The position numbers and the translations under genes were made by a program. A stretch of 64,000 bases of DNA from Sulfuritalea sp. (GTDB lineage Bacteria > Pseudomonadota > Gammaproteobacteria > Burkholderiales > Rhodocyclaceae): assembly GCA_030651305.1 (NCBI GenBank), contig JAUSCI010000014.1, forward strand, positions 1 to 64,000, read 5' to 3'. A model generated the notes under the pieces. It was not told the origin of the DNA and did no database searches. It saw only the letters and a program-made list of their open reading frames with translations. Shown in pieces: positions 30,137 through 39,623 of this stretch (the stretch's first letter is position 1; each line of letters opens with the position of its first letter).

Positions 30137-30198
30137 GGATACCGTCCCCGCATCCAGCGGGGACATAAAAAAGGGGAAGGCGCTAAAGCGTCTTCCCC
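30137..30198. terminator. GGATACCGTCCC-family hairpin followed by a second hairpin
   Basis: GTCCCCG-catccag-CGGGGAC then GGGGAAGgCGCT-aa-AGCGtCTTCCCC downstream of the substrate-binding protein gene. Confidence 0.6.
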
Positions 30199-30220
30199 GT
30201 TCGTGGCGAGCGGCCGCAGC

Positions 30221-31594
30221 TTACTTGGCGGGAGCTGGAGCCGGGGCAGGTGCGGCGGGCGCAGCCGGTGCAGCGGCGGGCGCTGCCGCAGGAGCCGCCG
30301 CCGTTGCGGCAGCAGGAGCGCCAGGAGCCGCACCTGGGGCGGGAACCGCCGCCGCAGGAGTCGGCGCTGGTGCTACGGCGGCTGGGGCGCTTGCCTGGGC
30401 GTACTCATCCAGCGTCATCGACTTGCCGCTCTTGAGGATGGCGACCGGGGTGATCTTGCCTTCCTTCAAGGTGAAGATGGTCATCTCGGCATCCTTGCGG
30501 TCGCCCTTTTCGTCGAACTTGATGTTGCCGCTGGCGCCGTTGTAGTCGCTGGCGACAAGTGCCGGCAGGTATTTGGCCGGATCCGGCGAATCGGCCTTCT
30601 TCATTGCAGCGATCAGCAGATTGGCAGAGTCGTAGGTGAAGGGCGAGTAGAGGATCGGATCGACATTGAACTTGGCCTTGTAGGCATCGAGGAACTTCTT
30701 GCCCGCCGCTTGCACGGGGATGCCGGCCTGCGAGCAGAGCAGGCCTTCGGCGGCGGCACCGGCGAGTTCGGCCATCTTGTCGGTACAGGCACCATCGCCG
30801 AAAGCGAACACGGCGGTCATTTTCAGTTCGCGCGCCTGCTTCAGCAGCGGGCCGCCGGTGGCGTCCATGCCGCCGTAGAACACGGCGTCGGGCCGCTTGC
30901 CCTTGATCTTGGTCAGCACGGCCTTCCAGTCCACCGTCTTGTCGGTACCTTTTTCGCGCGGCAAAACCTTGACGCCGGCGGCCTTGAGGGCTTTCTCGAC
31001 TTCGTTGGCAAGCCCTTCGCCATAGGCAGTCGCATCATCGATTACCGCAACAGTTTTTGGTTTGGTCTGGCTGGCCAGATAGTTGGCCACCGCCGGGCCC
31101 TGCTGGTCATCACGGCCGACCACCCGGAACACGCCCTTGAAGCCCTGCTCGGTCAGCGCCGGATTGGTGGCGGAACCCGAGACCATCGGTAGTCCGGCCT
31201 GATTGTAGATGGCCGAGGCAGGAATCGTGGTGCCTGAATTGAGGTGGCCGACAATGCCGGCAACCTTGGCGTCGACCAGCTTTTGCGCGACAGTGTTGCC
31301 CACTTTCGGGTCGGACTGGTCGTCTTCCGACAGCAGTTCGAATTTGACCTTCTTGCCGCCGAAGGTGACGCCTGCGGCGTTGGCTTCGTCGATGGCAAGA
31401 CGCGCGCCGTTTTCGTTGTCCTTGCCCAAATGTGCGATGCTGCCGGTGAGCGGAGCGACGCTGCCGATTTTCACCACCATGGGCGGCGGCGGGGCCTGCA
31501 CGGGCGGCGGCGGAGGCGGCTCTTCCTTGCCGCAGCCCATCATGGCAACAGCGGCGATTACGGAAAGCGAGAGGGCTTTTTTCGGCACATTCAT
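30221..31594 (-). CDS. livK: Branched-chain amino acid ABC transporter substrate-binding protein with Pro-rich N- and Ala/Pro-rich C-terminal tails
   Basis: VVKIGSVAPLTGSIAHLGKDNENGARLAIDEANAAG; CGKEEPPPPPPVQAPPPP; C-terminal APAAAPAAAPAAPAAPAPAPAPAK. Confidence 0.92.
   Translation of the reverse strand: MNVPKKALSLSVIAAVAMMGCGKEEPPPPPPVQAPPPPMVVKIGSVAPLTGSIAHLGKDNENGARLAIDEANAAGVTFGGKKVKFELLSEDDQSDPKVGNTVAQKLVDAKVAGIVGHLNSGTTIPASAIYNQAGLPMVSGSATNPALTEQGFKGVFRVVGRDDQQGPAVANYLASQTKPKTVAVIDDATAYGEGLANEVEKALKAAGVKVLPREKGTDKTVDWKAVLTKIKGKRPDAVFYGGMDATGGPLLKQARELKMTAVFAFGDGACTDKMAELAGAAAEGLLCSQAGIPVQAAGKKFLDAYKAKFNVDPILYSPFTYDSANLLIAAMKKADSPDPAKYLPALVASDYNGASGNIKFDEKGDRKDAEMTIFTLKEGKITPVAILKSGKSMTLDEYAQASAPAAVAPAPTPAAAVPAPGAAPGAPAAATAAAPAAAPAAAPAAPAAPAPAPAPAK
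30359..30370 (+). repeat. AGTCGGCGCTGG motif (in livK tail)
   Basis: AGGAGTCGGCGCTGGTGCTACGGCG. Confidence 0.65.
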
Positions 31595-31718
31595 GGCAAG
31601 GCTCCGTTCAGATCGAGGAATGGCGGGAGGATCGGTCGGATGACAAATCGGCGGAATGGATTCTTGCCTTCTGTCATGGACTTGTCAATGCTGTTCAGCG
31701 GCTGCGGAGAGCCAGTCC

Positions 31719-31811
31719 ACAAGGGGATACCATACTCGCCCAATAGACAGGGGACATATCCCACAAGGGGATACCGTCCCGTTCCTTGCAGGAACGGGAC
31801 ATAAAAAAGGC
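31719..31811. repeat. Two tandem copies of the CACAAGGGGATACCRT... repeat
   Basis: CCACAAGGGGATACCATACTCGCCCAATAGACAGGGGACATA then CCACAAGGGGATACCGTCCCGTTCCTTGCAGGAACGGGACATAAAAAAGG. Confidence 0.75.
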
Positions 31812-31840
31812 CGGGCCCGCGACGGGCGGGGCCGGCCTTT
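31806..31840. terminator. Strong hairpin downstream of the cytochrome c gene
   Basis: AAAGGCCGGgcccgcgacgggcggggCCGGCCTTTT. Confidence 0.7.
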
Positions 31841-31859
31841 TCTGTTGCTGCGGACGGAA

Positions 31860-32168
31860 TTACTTGGCGCCGGCGAGAATCCACTTGACCAGGGTCTTGA
31901 TGTCCGCGTCCTTCACTGCCGCATTCGGCGGCATCGGGATCGGACCCCAGACGCCCTTGCCACCCGCCTTGACCTTGGCGATCAGCATGGCTTCGTCGCT
32001 GGCCTTGTACTTCTTCGCTATGTCCTGATAGGCGGGGCCGACCAGTTTCTTGTCGACAGCGTGGCAGGCCAGGCAGGCGCTCTTGGTCGCCAGTTCCTTG
32101 TTGGCGAAAGCCGGAGCCGACGCCATTACGCCAGCAGCAACCAGCGCGGAGATCAATACCGATTTCAT
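31860..32168 (-). CDS. Monoheme cytochrome c (c551-like)
   Basis: Signal peptide; SACLACHAVDKKLVGPAYQDIAKKY; MPPNAAVKDADIKTLVKWIL. Confidence 0.92.
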   Translation of the reverse strand: MKSVLISALVAAGVMASAPAFANKELATKSACLACHAVDKKLVGPAYQDIAKKYKASDEAMLIAKVKAGGKGVWGPIPMPPNAAVKDADIKTLVKWILAGAK

Positions 32169-32260
32169 GTTGAGTTCCTTGTTGTGAGTATGAGAATGAA
32201 TAGGGTGAATAGGGACAGACACGGCGAATGCTACCGGATTCAGCTTCTGCCGGAAATGCT

Positions 32261-34252
32261 TCAAATCAATAAAATCAACTCCTCCAGATTAGTGGTCGGA
32301 GGCAGGCAAGTAACGCCGCGACACACCCAGGCGTTGACCTGATCGCTCTCCGGCCTGGCGAGAATCTCGGGCAGACTCGCAATTCCGTTGGGCAGGGCCA
32401 GTACAAGGCGATGCGGTGCGGCGCCCAGCCTATGCTGCCATTCCGTCATCTGGTCGGCAGGTCCGTGCAGAATAATTATCTCCGGCGGAGTGAGCGCTTC
32501 CTCAAGGGCCAGCAACAGGCTGCCAAAGCCGGCGGGCGAGCGGCAAAGCTGTGGCCAGAACAGCCGCAAGGTCCTCTCGGCGGCGGTTAGGTAGCGGGCC
32601 TCGCCCAGCAGGTGTCCGAGACGTTGCAGGGCACATGCGGCGATACCGTTGCCGGCAGGTGTGGCGTTGTCGTGGCCGGTTTTGGGGCGGTGGATCAGTG
32701 CCTCATGGTCGTGGGCGGTGAAGAAGAATCCACCCACCTCACGATCTTCGAACCGGGCCAGCAGGGTATCGGCAAGTTCGATGGCGAAACTCAGGTCTTC
32801 GTTGCGGAACCCGGCTTGCATGAGTTCCAGCAGGGCCGCGAGCAGGAAGGCATGATCGTCGAGATAGGCGTCGAGGTGGGCGTGCCCGTCCTTTGCCGTA
32901 GCGAGCAAACGCTTGTCCCGCCACATCGTGCGGCGAATGAAATCCATCGCGCGCTGCGCCGAAGCCAGCCACTCGCCGCGCCCGAACACGCGCGCTGCAT
33001 GGGCCATGCCTTCGATCATCAGCGCGTTCCAACTGGTCAGCACCTTGTCGTCGCGCCCGGGACGGATGCGCTGCTCGCGTGCGGCAAACAGCTTTTGGCG
33101 GGCCGATTCGAGCAGCGGGATTTCTTCGGCGCGGAGATCGCCGGCGACCTTGGCATGCCAATGGCGATTCTCGAAATTCGGCGGACCATCGAAGCCCCAG
33201 CGCCGTGCCGCCAGCGCCGACTCTTGCGGCGTGAGCAATTGTTCTACCTCGACCCGATCCCAGACGTAGTACTTGCCTTCCTCGCCCTCCGAGTCGGCAT
33301 CGAGCGAGGAGTAATAGCCGCCGTCGGCGGCCTGCATTTCGCGTAGTACCCAACTCGCGGTTTCCGCGGCGACGCGGGCGTAGAGCGGATCACCGCTTTG
33401 CGCCCAGGCATCGGCGCTGAGTGCGAGGAGCGGCCCGTTGTCATAGAGCATCTTTTCGAAATGCGGGATTTCCCATCGCTCGTCGACGCTGTAACGGCAG
33501 AAACCGCCGCCGATCTGGTCGTAGATACCGCCCTCGCTCATGCGCTTCAGCGTGATCAACGCCATCTCGCGCAGGCCGGGATCGGGGCGACGCAACAGGA
33601 AGGCCAGGTCGGTCGGATGCGGGAATTTCGGTGCGCCGCCAAATCCGCCGTCGATGGGATCGAAAGCGCGGACCAGCGCTTGTTCCGCCTCCGCCAGCGG
33701 CTTGCGGTCGAATTCGCCAACCGCTTCGGCTGCCGGCACCGTGCCGGCCAGGGTCCGGCGCAGTTCTCCATTCTGAGTTTCGATGTCACCGCGGCGGTCG
33801 CGGAAGGCTTCCGCCACGCGCTCACAGAGGCCGGCAAAGCCGGGCAGACCGTAGCGTGCTTCCCTCGGGAAATAGGTGCCGCCGAAAAAAGGCGTGCCGT
33901 CGGGGGCGAGGAACATCGTCAGCGGCCAGCCGCCGCTACGCTGGGTCAGCATCTGGTGCGCGGTCTGGTAGATCTGGTCAAGGTCGGGGCGCTCCTCGCG
34001 GTCGACCTTGATGTTGATGAACAGCCGGTTCATTACCGCCGCCACATCCGCATCTTCGAAGGATTCATGGGCCATCACGTGGCACCAGTGGCAGGCCGAA
34101 TAGCCAATCGACAGCAGGATCGGCCGGTTCTCCGCGCGCGCCAACGCCAGCGATTGCGCATCCCACGGCTGCCAGTGAACAGGGTTGTCGGCGTGCTGCA
34201 GCAGGTAAGGCGAGGTTTCGGCGGAAAGCCGGTTGGCAAGTACGGGTGACAT
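32261..34252 (-). CDS. Thioredoxin domain-containing protein, YyaL/DUF255 family
   Basis: [62 protein letters not shown]. Confidence 0.95.
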   Translation of the reverse strand: MSPVLANRLSAETSPYLLQHADNPVHWQPWDAQSLALARAENRPILLSIGYSACHWCHVMAHESFEDADVAAVMNRLFINIKVDREERPDLDQIYQTAHQMLTQRSGGWPLTMFLAPDGTPFFGGTYFPREARYGLPGFAGLCERVAEAFRDRRGDIETQNGELRRTLAGTVPAAEAVGEFDRKPLAEAEQALVRAFDPIDGGFGGAPKFPHPTDLAFLLRRPDPGLREMALITLKRMSEGGIYDQIGGGFCRYSVDERWEIPHFEKMLYDNGPLLALSADAWAQSGDPLYARVAAETASWVLREMQAADGGYYSSLDADSEGEEGKYYVWDRVEVEQLLTPQESALAARRWGFDGPPNFENRHWHAKVAGDLRAEEIPLLESARQKLFAAREQRIRPGRDDKVLTSWNALMIEGMAHAARVFGRGEWLASAQRAMDFIRRTMWRDKRLLATAKDGHAHLDAYLDDHAFLLAALLELMQAGFRNEDLSFAIELADTLLARFEDREVGGFFFTAHDHEALIHRPKTGHDNATPAGNGIAACALQRLGHLLGEARYLTAAERTLRLFWPQLCRSPAGFGSLLLALEEALTPPEIIILHGPADQMTEWQHRLGAAPHRLVLALPNGIASLPEILARPESDQVNAWVCRGVTCLPPTTNLEELILLI
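33211..33222 (-). repeat. AGTCGGCGCTGG motif (in YyaL CDS)
   Basis: Reverse complement AAGAGTCGGCGCTGGCGGCACGGCG. Confidence 0.75.
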
Positions 34253-34339
34253 GGCTGGCCTCGGGACAGAGACCGAACTATACCCGATAAATTTAGTCGG
34301 ATATAGCTTCGGCGCCGTCTTGCCCCCCTTTCAGGCCGA

Positions 34340-34732
34340 TCAGATGCCCATCTTGCCGAAAATCGTGTCGAGTTTTTCCTGCAGCGTGGCCGCCGTGAAG
34401 GGCTTGACGATATAACCCGAGGCTCCCGCCTGCAGGGCAGCGGCAATGTTTTCCTTCTTGGCTTCGGTGGTGATCATGAGAAACGGCAAAGCCTTTAGCA
34501 TGGCGTCGGCACGCACATTCTGCAGCAGCGTGAGTCCGTCCATATTGGGCATGTTCCAGTCCGAAACCACGAAGTCGAAACCCCCTTCGCGCAACCTGGC
34601 CAGCGCCACGGCACCATCTTCAGCTTCCTCGACATTGGTCAGGCCAAGCTCCTTCAGCAGGTTGCGCACGATGCGACGCATTGTGGAAAAGTCGTCGACC
34701 ACCAGAAACTTGAGTGAGCTGCGGTCGGGCAT
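34340..34732 (-). CDS. CheY-like response regulator
   Basis: [22 protein letters not shown]...[23 protein letters not shown]...[10 protein letters not shown]. Confidence 0.93.
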   Translation of the reverse strand: MPDRSSLKFLVVDDFSTMRRIVRNLLKELGLTNVEEAEDGAVALARLREGGFDFVVSDWNMPNMDGLTLLQNVRADAMLKALPFLMITTEAKKENIAAALQAGASGYIVKPFTAATLQEKLDTIFGKMGI

Positions 34733-34918
34733 GGTCTGGTCCGTGCTGATAGCGAATAGCACGCACTATGCCTTACGCGGGACAGTGCTAAAACCGCGAA
34801 TACGGGCGGGAACTCCCTAGCTATCTCGACGCAGACTTCGCCTCCGGCGCACCGTGCGCTGGTCCGGCGCCATTTCCGACCGGAGACGGCCGCTGCACAG
34901 GCGCTGGAATTCCGTTAT

Positions 34919-36073
34919 CTACTTGTGCGCGACCATGCTGTAGCTGCCGTCCGCATTGAACTTGGTCTCCGCATCGAGAAATGCCACCTGCGCCTTGCCG
35001 CCCAGCATCTTCACCGTGTCATAGGCTTCGCCCGAACGGGCGCCGGTACCGCAGATGAAGACCACCGGCTTGTCCGTCGGCAGCGTGGCGACTTTCTTCT
35101 CCATCTCGTTCATCGGAATATTGACGGCCCCCTTGATCGTGCCGGCGGCGAACTCCTTGGCATCACGCACATCGACCAGCATCACTGATCCCGGATTCTC
35201 CTTCCACACTTTCTCGAACGAGGCGACCGTCACCGTGCCCTTCTCCTTGCCCGGCAACAGGGCAGCGGCCGTCGTGCTGGCCGCAGTTGCAGCGGCCGCG
35301 GCGCCGGCGGGCACGGCAGCACCATGCAGCTTTTCCCATTCCGGATAGCCCGGCGGGTAGGTCAGAACATTGGTATAGCCGAGCTTCCTGGCCTTGTCCG
35401 CCGACTTGTCGGAAAGCACGCATTCCAGGCCGCCGCAGTAGTAGATCAGCGGGGTCGCCTTGTCGGTCGGCAGCTTGTCGATGTTCTTGTCGAAATCGGT
35501 GTCGGAGATGTTGATGGCGGTGGGAATCATGCCCTTGTCGGCAACGCGCTTCGGCCGCGCGTCGACCAAGGCGTACACGGCCTTGTCCTCCATCAGTTTC
35601 TTGATGTGCGCGGCGGATACCGACATCTGGGCGCCCTTGGCCTTCCAGTCGGGCGAGCCGGCGGGATAGACCTTGATGTTGCTGTAACCGAGCTTTTCGG
35701 CCTTGAAGGCCGAGTTGTGGCTCAACATGCATTCGAGGCCACCGCAGTAGAACAGCAGCAGCGTGGCCTTGTCCGCGGGCAGCTTGTCGACCTGTTTGTC
35801 GAACTGGCTGTCGGGGATGTTCACCGCGCCGGGAATGTGCCCGGGGTCGTATTGACGGGCCGCCGGGCGCGAGTCGATGATCATGACGCCTTTCTTGAGA
35901 GGAATGTCCACGTTCTGGCGCATGAAGTCGAAATCCACCAGCGCCTTGTACCAGCCTTCCTTGGGCTGGATCGCGGTGGCATCGGCGGCGTAAGCCTGCA
36001 TCGGAAAGACCATCGGCGCAGCGGCAAGGCTGGCGAGGACGGCGACGAACAAGGATAGTTGCTTGGCTCTCAT
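34919..36073 (-). CDS. Periplasmic protein with three rhodanese domains
   Basis: Signal peptide; FYCGGLECMLSHNSA, YYCGGLECVLSDKSA, FICGTGARSGEAY active-site-like loops. Confidence 0.9.
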   Translation of the reverse strand: MRAKQLSLFVAVLASLAAAPMVFPMQAYAADATAIQPKEGWYKALVDFDFMRQNVDIPLKKGVMIIDSRPAARQYDPGHIPGAVNIPDSQFDKQVDKLPADKATLLLFYCGGLECMLSHNSAFKAEKLGYSNIKVYPAGSPDWKAKGAQMSVSAAHIKKLMEDKAVYALVDARPKRVADKGMIPTAINISDTDFDKNIDKLPTDKATPLIYYCGGLECVLSDKSADKARKLGYTNVLTYPPGYPEWEKLHGAAVPAGAAAAATAASTTAAALLPGKEKGTVTVASFEKVWKENPGSVMLVDVRDAKEFAAGTIKGAVNIPMNEMEKKVATLPTDKPVVFICGTGARSGEAYDTVKMLGGKAQVAFLDAETKFNADGSYSMVAHK

Positions 36074-36082
36074 GATGATCTC

Positions 36083-37327
36083 CTAGAGAAGGGTAAATTT
36101 TTCGGTGGATTCGTTGTAGCGCACCAGTGTGTACCAAAGCAGCAGCAGGCCGCCGCCGATCAGCAGCGTCCAGCTCCAACTGCCGAGCATTTCGGGAAGG
36201 TAGGCCTGGAAACCGACGCGGGTCATCTCGAAGCTCTCGACATTGGTCTCGTCGATTGCGGTCAGGTTGAGCTTCTTGAACAGGGCACTGGCGATCGAGC
36301 CAATCCAGGCGAAGAAGAACATCGCCACCCACAGCTTCAGGTGGCCTTCGCCCATGCGCCACAGCGAACCCGATGCGCAGCCGCCCGCAAACACCATGCC
36401 GATGCCGAAGATCAGGCCACCCACCAGCGAGCCGATCCAGAAGGCTGGCGGAATAGCGAGGTAGGGATCGATCACCTTCTTCTCGAACAGCAGCGCTGCG
36501 ATCGGAATGCCGATGGCCAGCGCCAGGATCACGGCCTTGGTCATGTCGCCCTCCGCGGTCATGAAGGGTTCGCGGAAGGCACGCGCGAAGCACAGGCGCG
36601 AGCGATGCATAATGAAGCCGATGGCAAAGCCGGCGATGACGATCACGGCGCGCGCCGCCAGTTTTTCGTCGCCCGAGCCATACCATTGCGTGGCCCAGAT
36701 CAGCACGCCGACCACGATGGCGAACCCGAGCCAGGGGTAGCGTTGTGTGACACTTTCAGGGATGTCCAGCGCGGGCGGCGCCTGCATGCCCCACTCGATA
36801 TTGTCCAGGGTCCATAACAGCAGCTTGAGTCCGATCGCCGCGCCGGCCAGCAGGCCCAGCCACATGGCCCAGCCGGCGGGGGAGGAATGCAGCACGGGAT
36901 TGAAGAAGCCGCCGGTGGTGCAGCCGCCGGCCAGCGCTGCGCCGATGCCGAGCAGGCTGCCGCCCAGGGCCGCCCAGAAGTATTCGAGGGGCGGCGGGCG
37001 ATTGGGGCTGAACTGACGCGACAGCAGCGCGGCACTGAACGCGCCCAGCACCAGCATGATGTTCATCAGCGACATGCGATGCATGAGGAAGCCGTCGATA
37101 TCGTGGGGAACGCCGAGCCAGGGGCCGAGCCCGATCAGGTTGTTGAACCAGTCGCCCCAGAACTTGACGCCGCCGAATACGCCCCACACCAGGCCGCTCA
37201 ACATCAGGCCGATGATCACCAGCACCAGCAGCATGGCGCCGACGAAGGGCGACCACTCCTCGACGAAAATCGTTTGGTAGTCCGCCTTGAAACCGGCCCG
37301 CCAGCCGGAGTCGCTATCGGTACTCAT
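36083..37327 (-). CDS. YeeE/YedE family sulfur-compound transporter (full length)
   Basis: ALAGGCTTGGFFNPVLHSSPAGWAMWLGLLAGA; FAGGCASGSLWRMGEGHLKLWVAM. Confidence 0.88.
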   Translation of the reverse strand: MSTDSDSGWRAGFKADYQTIFVEEWSPFVGAMLLVLVIIGLMLSGLVWGVFGGVKFWGDWFNNLIGLGPWLGVPHDIDGFLMHRMSLMNIMLVLGAFSAALLSRQFSPNRPPPLEYFWAALGGSLLGIGAALAGGCTTGGFFNPVLHSSPAGWAMWLGLLAGAAIGLKLLLWTLDNIEWGMQAPPALDIPESVTQRYPWLGFAIVVGVLIWATQWYGSGDEKLAARAVIVIAGFAIGFIMHRSRLCFARAFREPFMTAEGDMTKAVILALAIGIPIAALLFEKKVIDPYLAIPPAFWIGSLVGGLIFGIGMVFAGGCASGSLWRMGEGHLKLWVAMFFFAWIGSIASALFKKLNLTAIDETNVESFEMTRVGFQAYLPEMLGSWSWTLLIGGGLLLLWYTLVRYNESTEKFTLL

Positions 37328-37345
37328 CGCATTTCCATTTGCCGG

Positions 37346-37948
37346 CTACCGGGCGCCCTCCACGGCTTGCTGCGCGGTGACCGTACCGCTGCCGCGGCGC
37401 TCGAACCATGAGCCGAAATAGAACACGGCAACCAGCGCAAGCCCGAGAACGGCCAGCACGGCCACTTCCGGAACAGCATAAACGTCGGTGAAGGTGTCGC
37501 CGTCCGCGATCAGCCAAGCGGCCTTCAGCGACTTGAGCGTTGTCCCGTAAAAGACCGCAAACCCGGTTGTACCGAGCAGAACGCCGCCGATGAATACCAG
37601 GGCATCGAGGCGGCCGGAAAACAGGCCCGCCACCGAAGTACCGGGGCAGTAGCCGCCCACCGCAAACCCCGCGCCCACCAGCGCGCCGCCCACGGCCGCC
37701 GCCATCAGCGCAGCCTGCGGCACGGCAATCGAGTCGGGCCGCATCAGCCCGGCGAGGCGCAGCAGCCACAAGCCGACCGCCGCCACCACGATGGCGGTGA
37801 ACATGACCTTGAAAACAGCCCAGTCGGTCAGCTTGAACTGGGCGCTCAGTTTGACGGGACTGCCGAATCCGGCATTTTCCAGCACGTAGCCGAACAGAAT
37901 GCCGCAGAGCAGACCCGACAGCATGCCAGTTTCATTGAGGGGGAACAT
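37346..37948 (-). CDS. YeeE/YedE family half-size membrane protein
   Basis: FGYVLENAGFGSPVKLSAQFKLTDWAVFKVMFTAI; GFAVGGYCPGTSVAGLFSGRLDAL. Confidence 0.88.
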   Translation of the reverse strand: MFPLNETGMLSGLLCGILFGYVLENAGFGSPVKLSAQFKLTDWAVFKVMFTAIVVAAVGLWLLRLAGLMRPDSIAVPQAALMAAAVGGALVGAGFAVGGYCPGTSVAGLFSGRLDALVFIGGVLLGTTGFAVFYGTTLKSLKAAWLIADGDTFTDVYAVPEVAVLAVLGLALVAVFYFGSWFERRGSGTVTAQQAVEGAR

Positions 37949-37949
37949 G

Positions 37950-38480
37950 TCAGACTCCTTTGACCAGTCGGCTGACGATCATCCCGGTGGCAAAAAACAA
38001 GGCCAGGAAGACAAAAGCCGAAATGCCCAGTGCCGCCGAACCCGACAGCCCTACGCCGCTGGTGCAACCCCCCGCGATGCGGGCGCCAAAGCCGGCAAGG
38101 AAGCCCCCGGCCAGGGTGGCGATCAGGCGCTTCGGGGTGCCGACGCTGCGTGCGCCATCCAGTTGCACGCGAAAACGACCCGCAGTGAAAGCCGCCACCA
38201 GCGCGCCGATGGCGACGCCGAGGATTTCCCAGGTCATCCATGAGCCGATCGGGCTGCCGTCCGCGACCATCGGTCCCAGGTAGCCGTTCGCCCTGGTGGC
38301 TTCCGGCGCCAGTTGCAGCCCCACGCCGGCAACCATGTCGGTAGCCGCCCCGCTGGCCCCCAGGCCGTGAGCGGAAAGAACAAAGGTCAGCAACAAGACC
38401 AGGCCGAGCGCGATGCCCGCGGCCAAGGGTGACCAGAAGGGTCTGATTTCCGGATTGCCTTGCTTTTCCGATGTGCTCAT
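37950..38480 (-). CDS. YeeE/YedE family half-size membrane protein
   Basis: FGARIAGGCTSGVGLSGSAALGISAFVFLALFFATGMIVSRL. Confidence 0.87.
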   Translation of the reverse strand: MSTSEKQGNPEIRPFWSPLAAGIALGLVLLLTFVLSAHGLGASGAATDMVAGVGLQLAPEATRANGYLGPMVADGSPIGSWMTWEILGVAIGALVAAFTAGRFRVQLDGARSVGTPKRLIATLAGGFLAGFGARIAGGCTSGVGLSGSAALGISAFVFLALFFATGMIVSRLVKGV

Positions 38481-38599
38481 GACGTTTTCCTTTCGTAGGC
38501 CGAATCGCTATCGCTGCCAAAAGCCGATCACATGGTCGATCAGGCGCGCAAAGCCGGCGCACGCCCCAGGAGGCGTACGCCTTCGGCCGTGCCCTTGTG

Positions 38600-38992
38600 T
38601 CAGTTGCAGCTGGCCGGCGCGTCGCCGTCCTTGGCGCCCTTGGTCAGGAAGGCCGCGATGTCGTCGAGCAATTCCTGATCCGGCACGGCGGCAAATTTCT
38701 CGGCGGCCTTGTTGCCCGACTTGATGCTGGCGCGGTAGGCCTTGCTGACGTACTGCTTGACCGTGTCCTTGCCCTTGGCGTGCTTGTCGCCCTTGAGGTA
38801 GGCCGCCCATTCCGCTTTGGTTTTGGAACTCGGGTTGATAGTGCCGACCGGTTGCACCGCGTGGCAGGAGGTGCACACGCTGCGGTAATAGACGCGGCCG
38901 CGCTTCCAGTCGGCGTCATAGGCGAAAGCGGCGGAGGCGAGCAGGGACAGTGCGACGCCGACGGTGAGTTGGTTGGTGAATTTCATGGTCAT
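38600..38992 (-). CDS. Monoheme cytochrome c
   Basis: Signal peptide; GRVYYRSVCTSCHAVQPVGTINPSSKTKAEWAAYL. Confidence 0.9.
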   Translation of the reverse strand: MTMKFTNQLTVGVALSLLASAAFAYDADWKRGRVYYRSVCTSCHAVQPVGTINPSSKTKAEWAAYLKGDKHAKGKDTVKQYVSKAYRASIKSGNKAAEKFAAVPDQELLDDIAAFLTKGAKDGDAPASCN

Positions 38993-39014
38993 ACTCCTTG
39001 TTGAACTTTGGTAA

Positions 39015-39617
39015 TCAATCGACTTCTTCCCAGCCGGTGATCATGGCCTTGATGTGGGCCATCGGCGTATGTCCGGCAGTGGTCAGATAGACGTGGGCGA
39101 TGAGGAAGGCCAGCATCATGAAGGCGCCGATGATGTGTCCGGTGGCGACCCATTCCAGTTGCAGCGCGGTCAAGCCCCATGCGGCCCAGTTGTCGTAGAA
39201 CAGGTAGAGCACGCCGGTGACCCAGATCAGCGGCCCGACACAAACCATGATGGCGAGATAGGCCAGCCGCTGCAGCGGATTGTGCTTGCGCAACTGCGTC
39301 AGCTTGAACGGATGCGGTGCATTCCTGAAAATGCCGAACAGGTAGTAGTTCGCCATCGCCATGACTTTTTCCGTAGTCGGAATGTACTGCTTCCATTCGC
39401 CGGTAGTGAAGTGCCAGAAGATCGCGAATACCCACAGGCCGATCAGCGACCACGCGGCGATGGTGTGGTAGGCCACCGCTTTTTCGAAGCCGAAGATGGT
39501 GTAGGTGCCGTGGATGTCGAAGGCAGTGAGCATCAGGAACATGATCAGCCCGGCCTGCGACCAGTGCCAGAAACGCTCGAAGAGCTTGAAGACATAGATA
39601 CGTTCAGACATTTTCAA
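39015..39617 (-). CDS. Membrane cytochrome b (b561/FdhI-like)
   Basis: FERFWHWSQAGLIMFLMLTAFDIHG; VAYHTIAAWSLIGLWVFAIFWHFTTGEWKQYIP. Confidence 0.87.
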   Translation of the reverse strand: MKMSERIYVFKLFERFWHWSQAGLIMFLMLTAFDIHGTYTIFGFEKAVAYHTIAAWSLIGLWVFAIFWHFTTGEWKQYIPTTEKVMAMANYYLFGIFRNAPHPFKLTQLRKHNPLQRLAYLAIMVCVGPLIWVTGVLYLFYDNWAAWGLTALQLEWVATGHIIGAFMMLAFLIAHVYLTTAGHTPMAHIKAMITGWEEVD

Positions 39618-39623
39618 TACTCC

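Noticed and set aside
35163-36686. 507-aa - strand ORF overlapping rhodanese and YeeE genes
   Set aside because: Out-of-frame Gly/Arg/His-rich translation; the alternative frames match known families.
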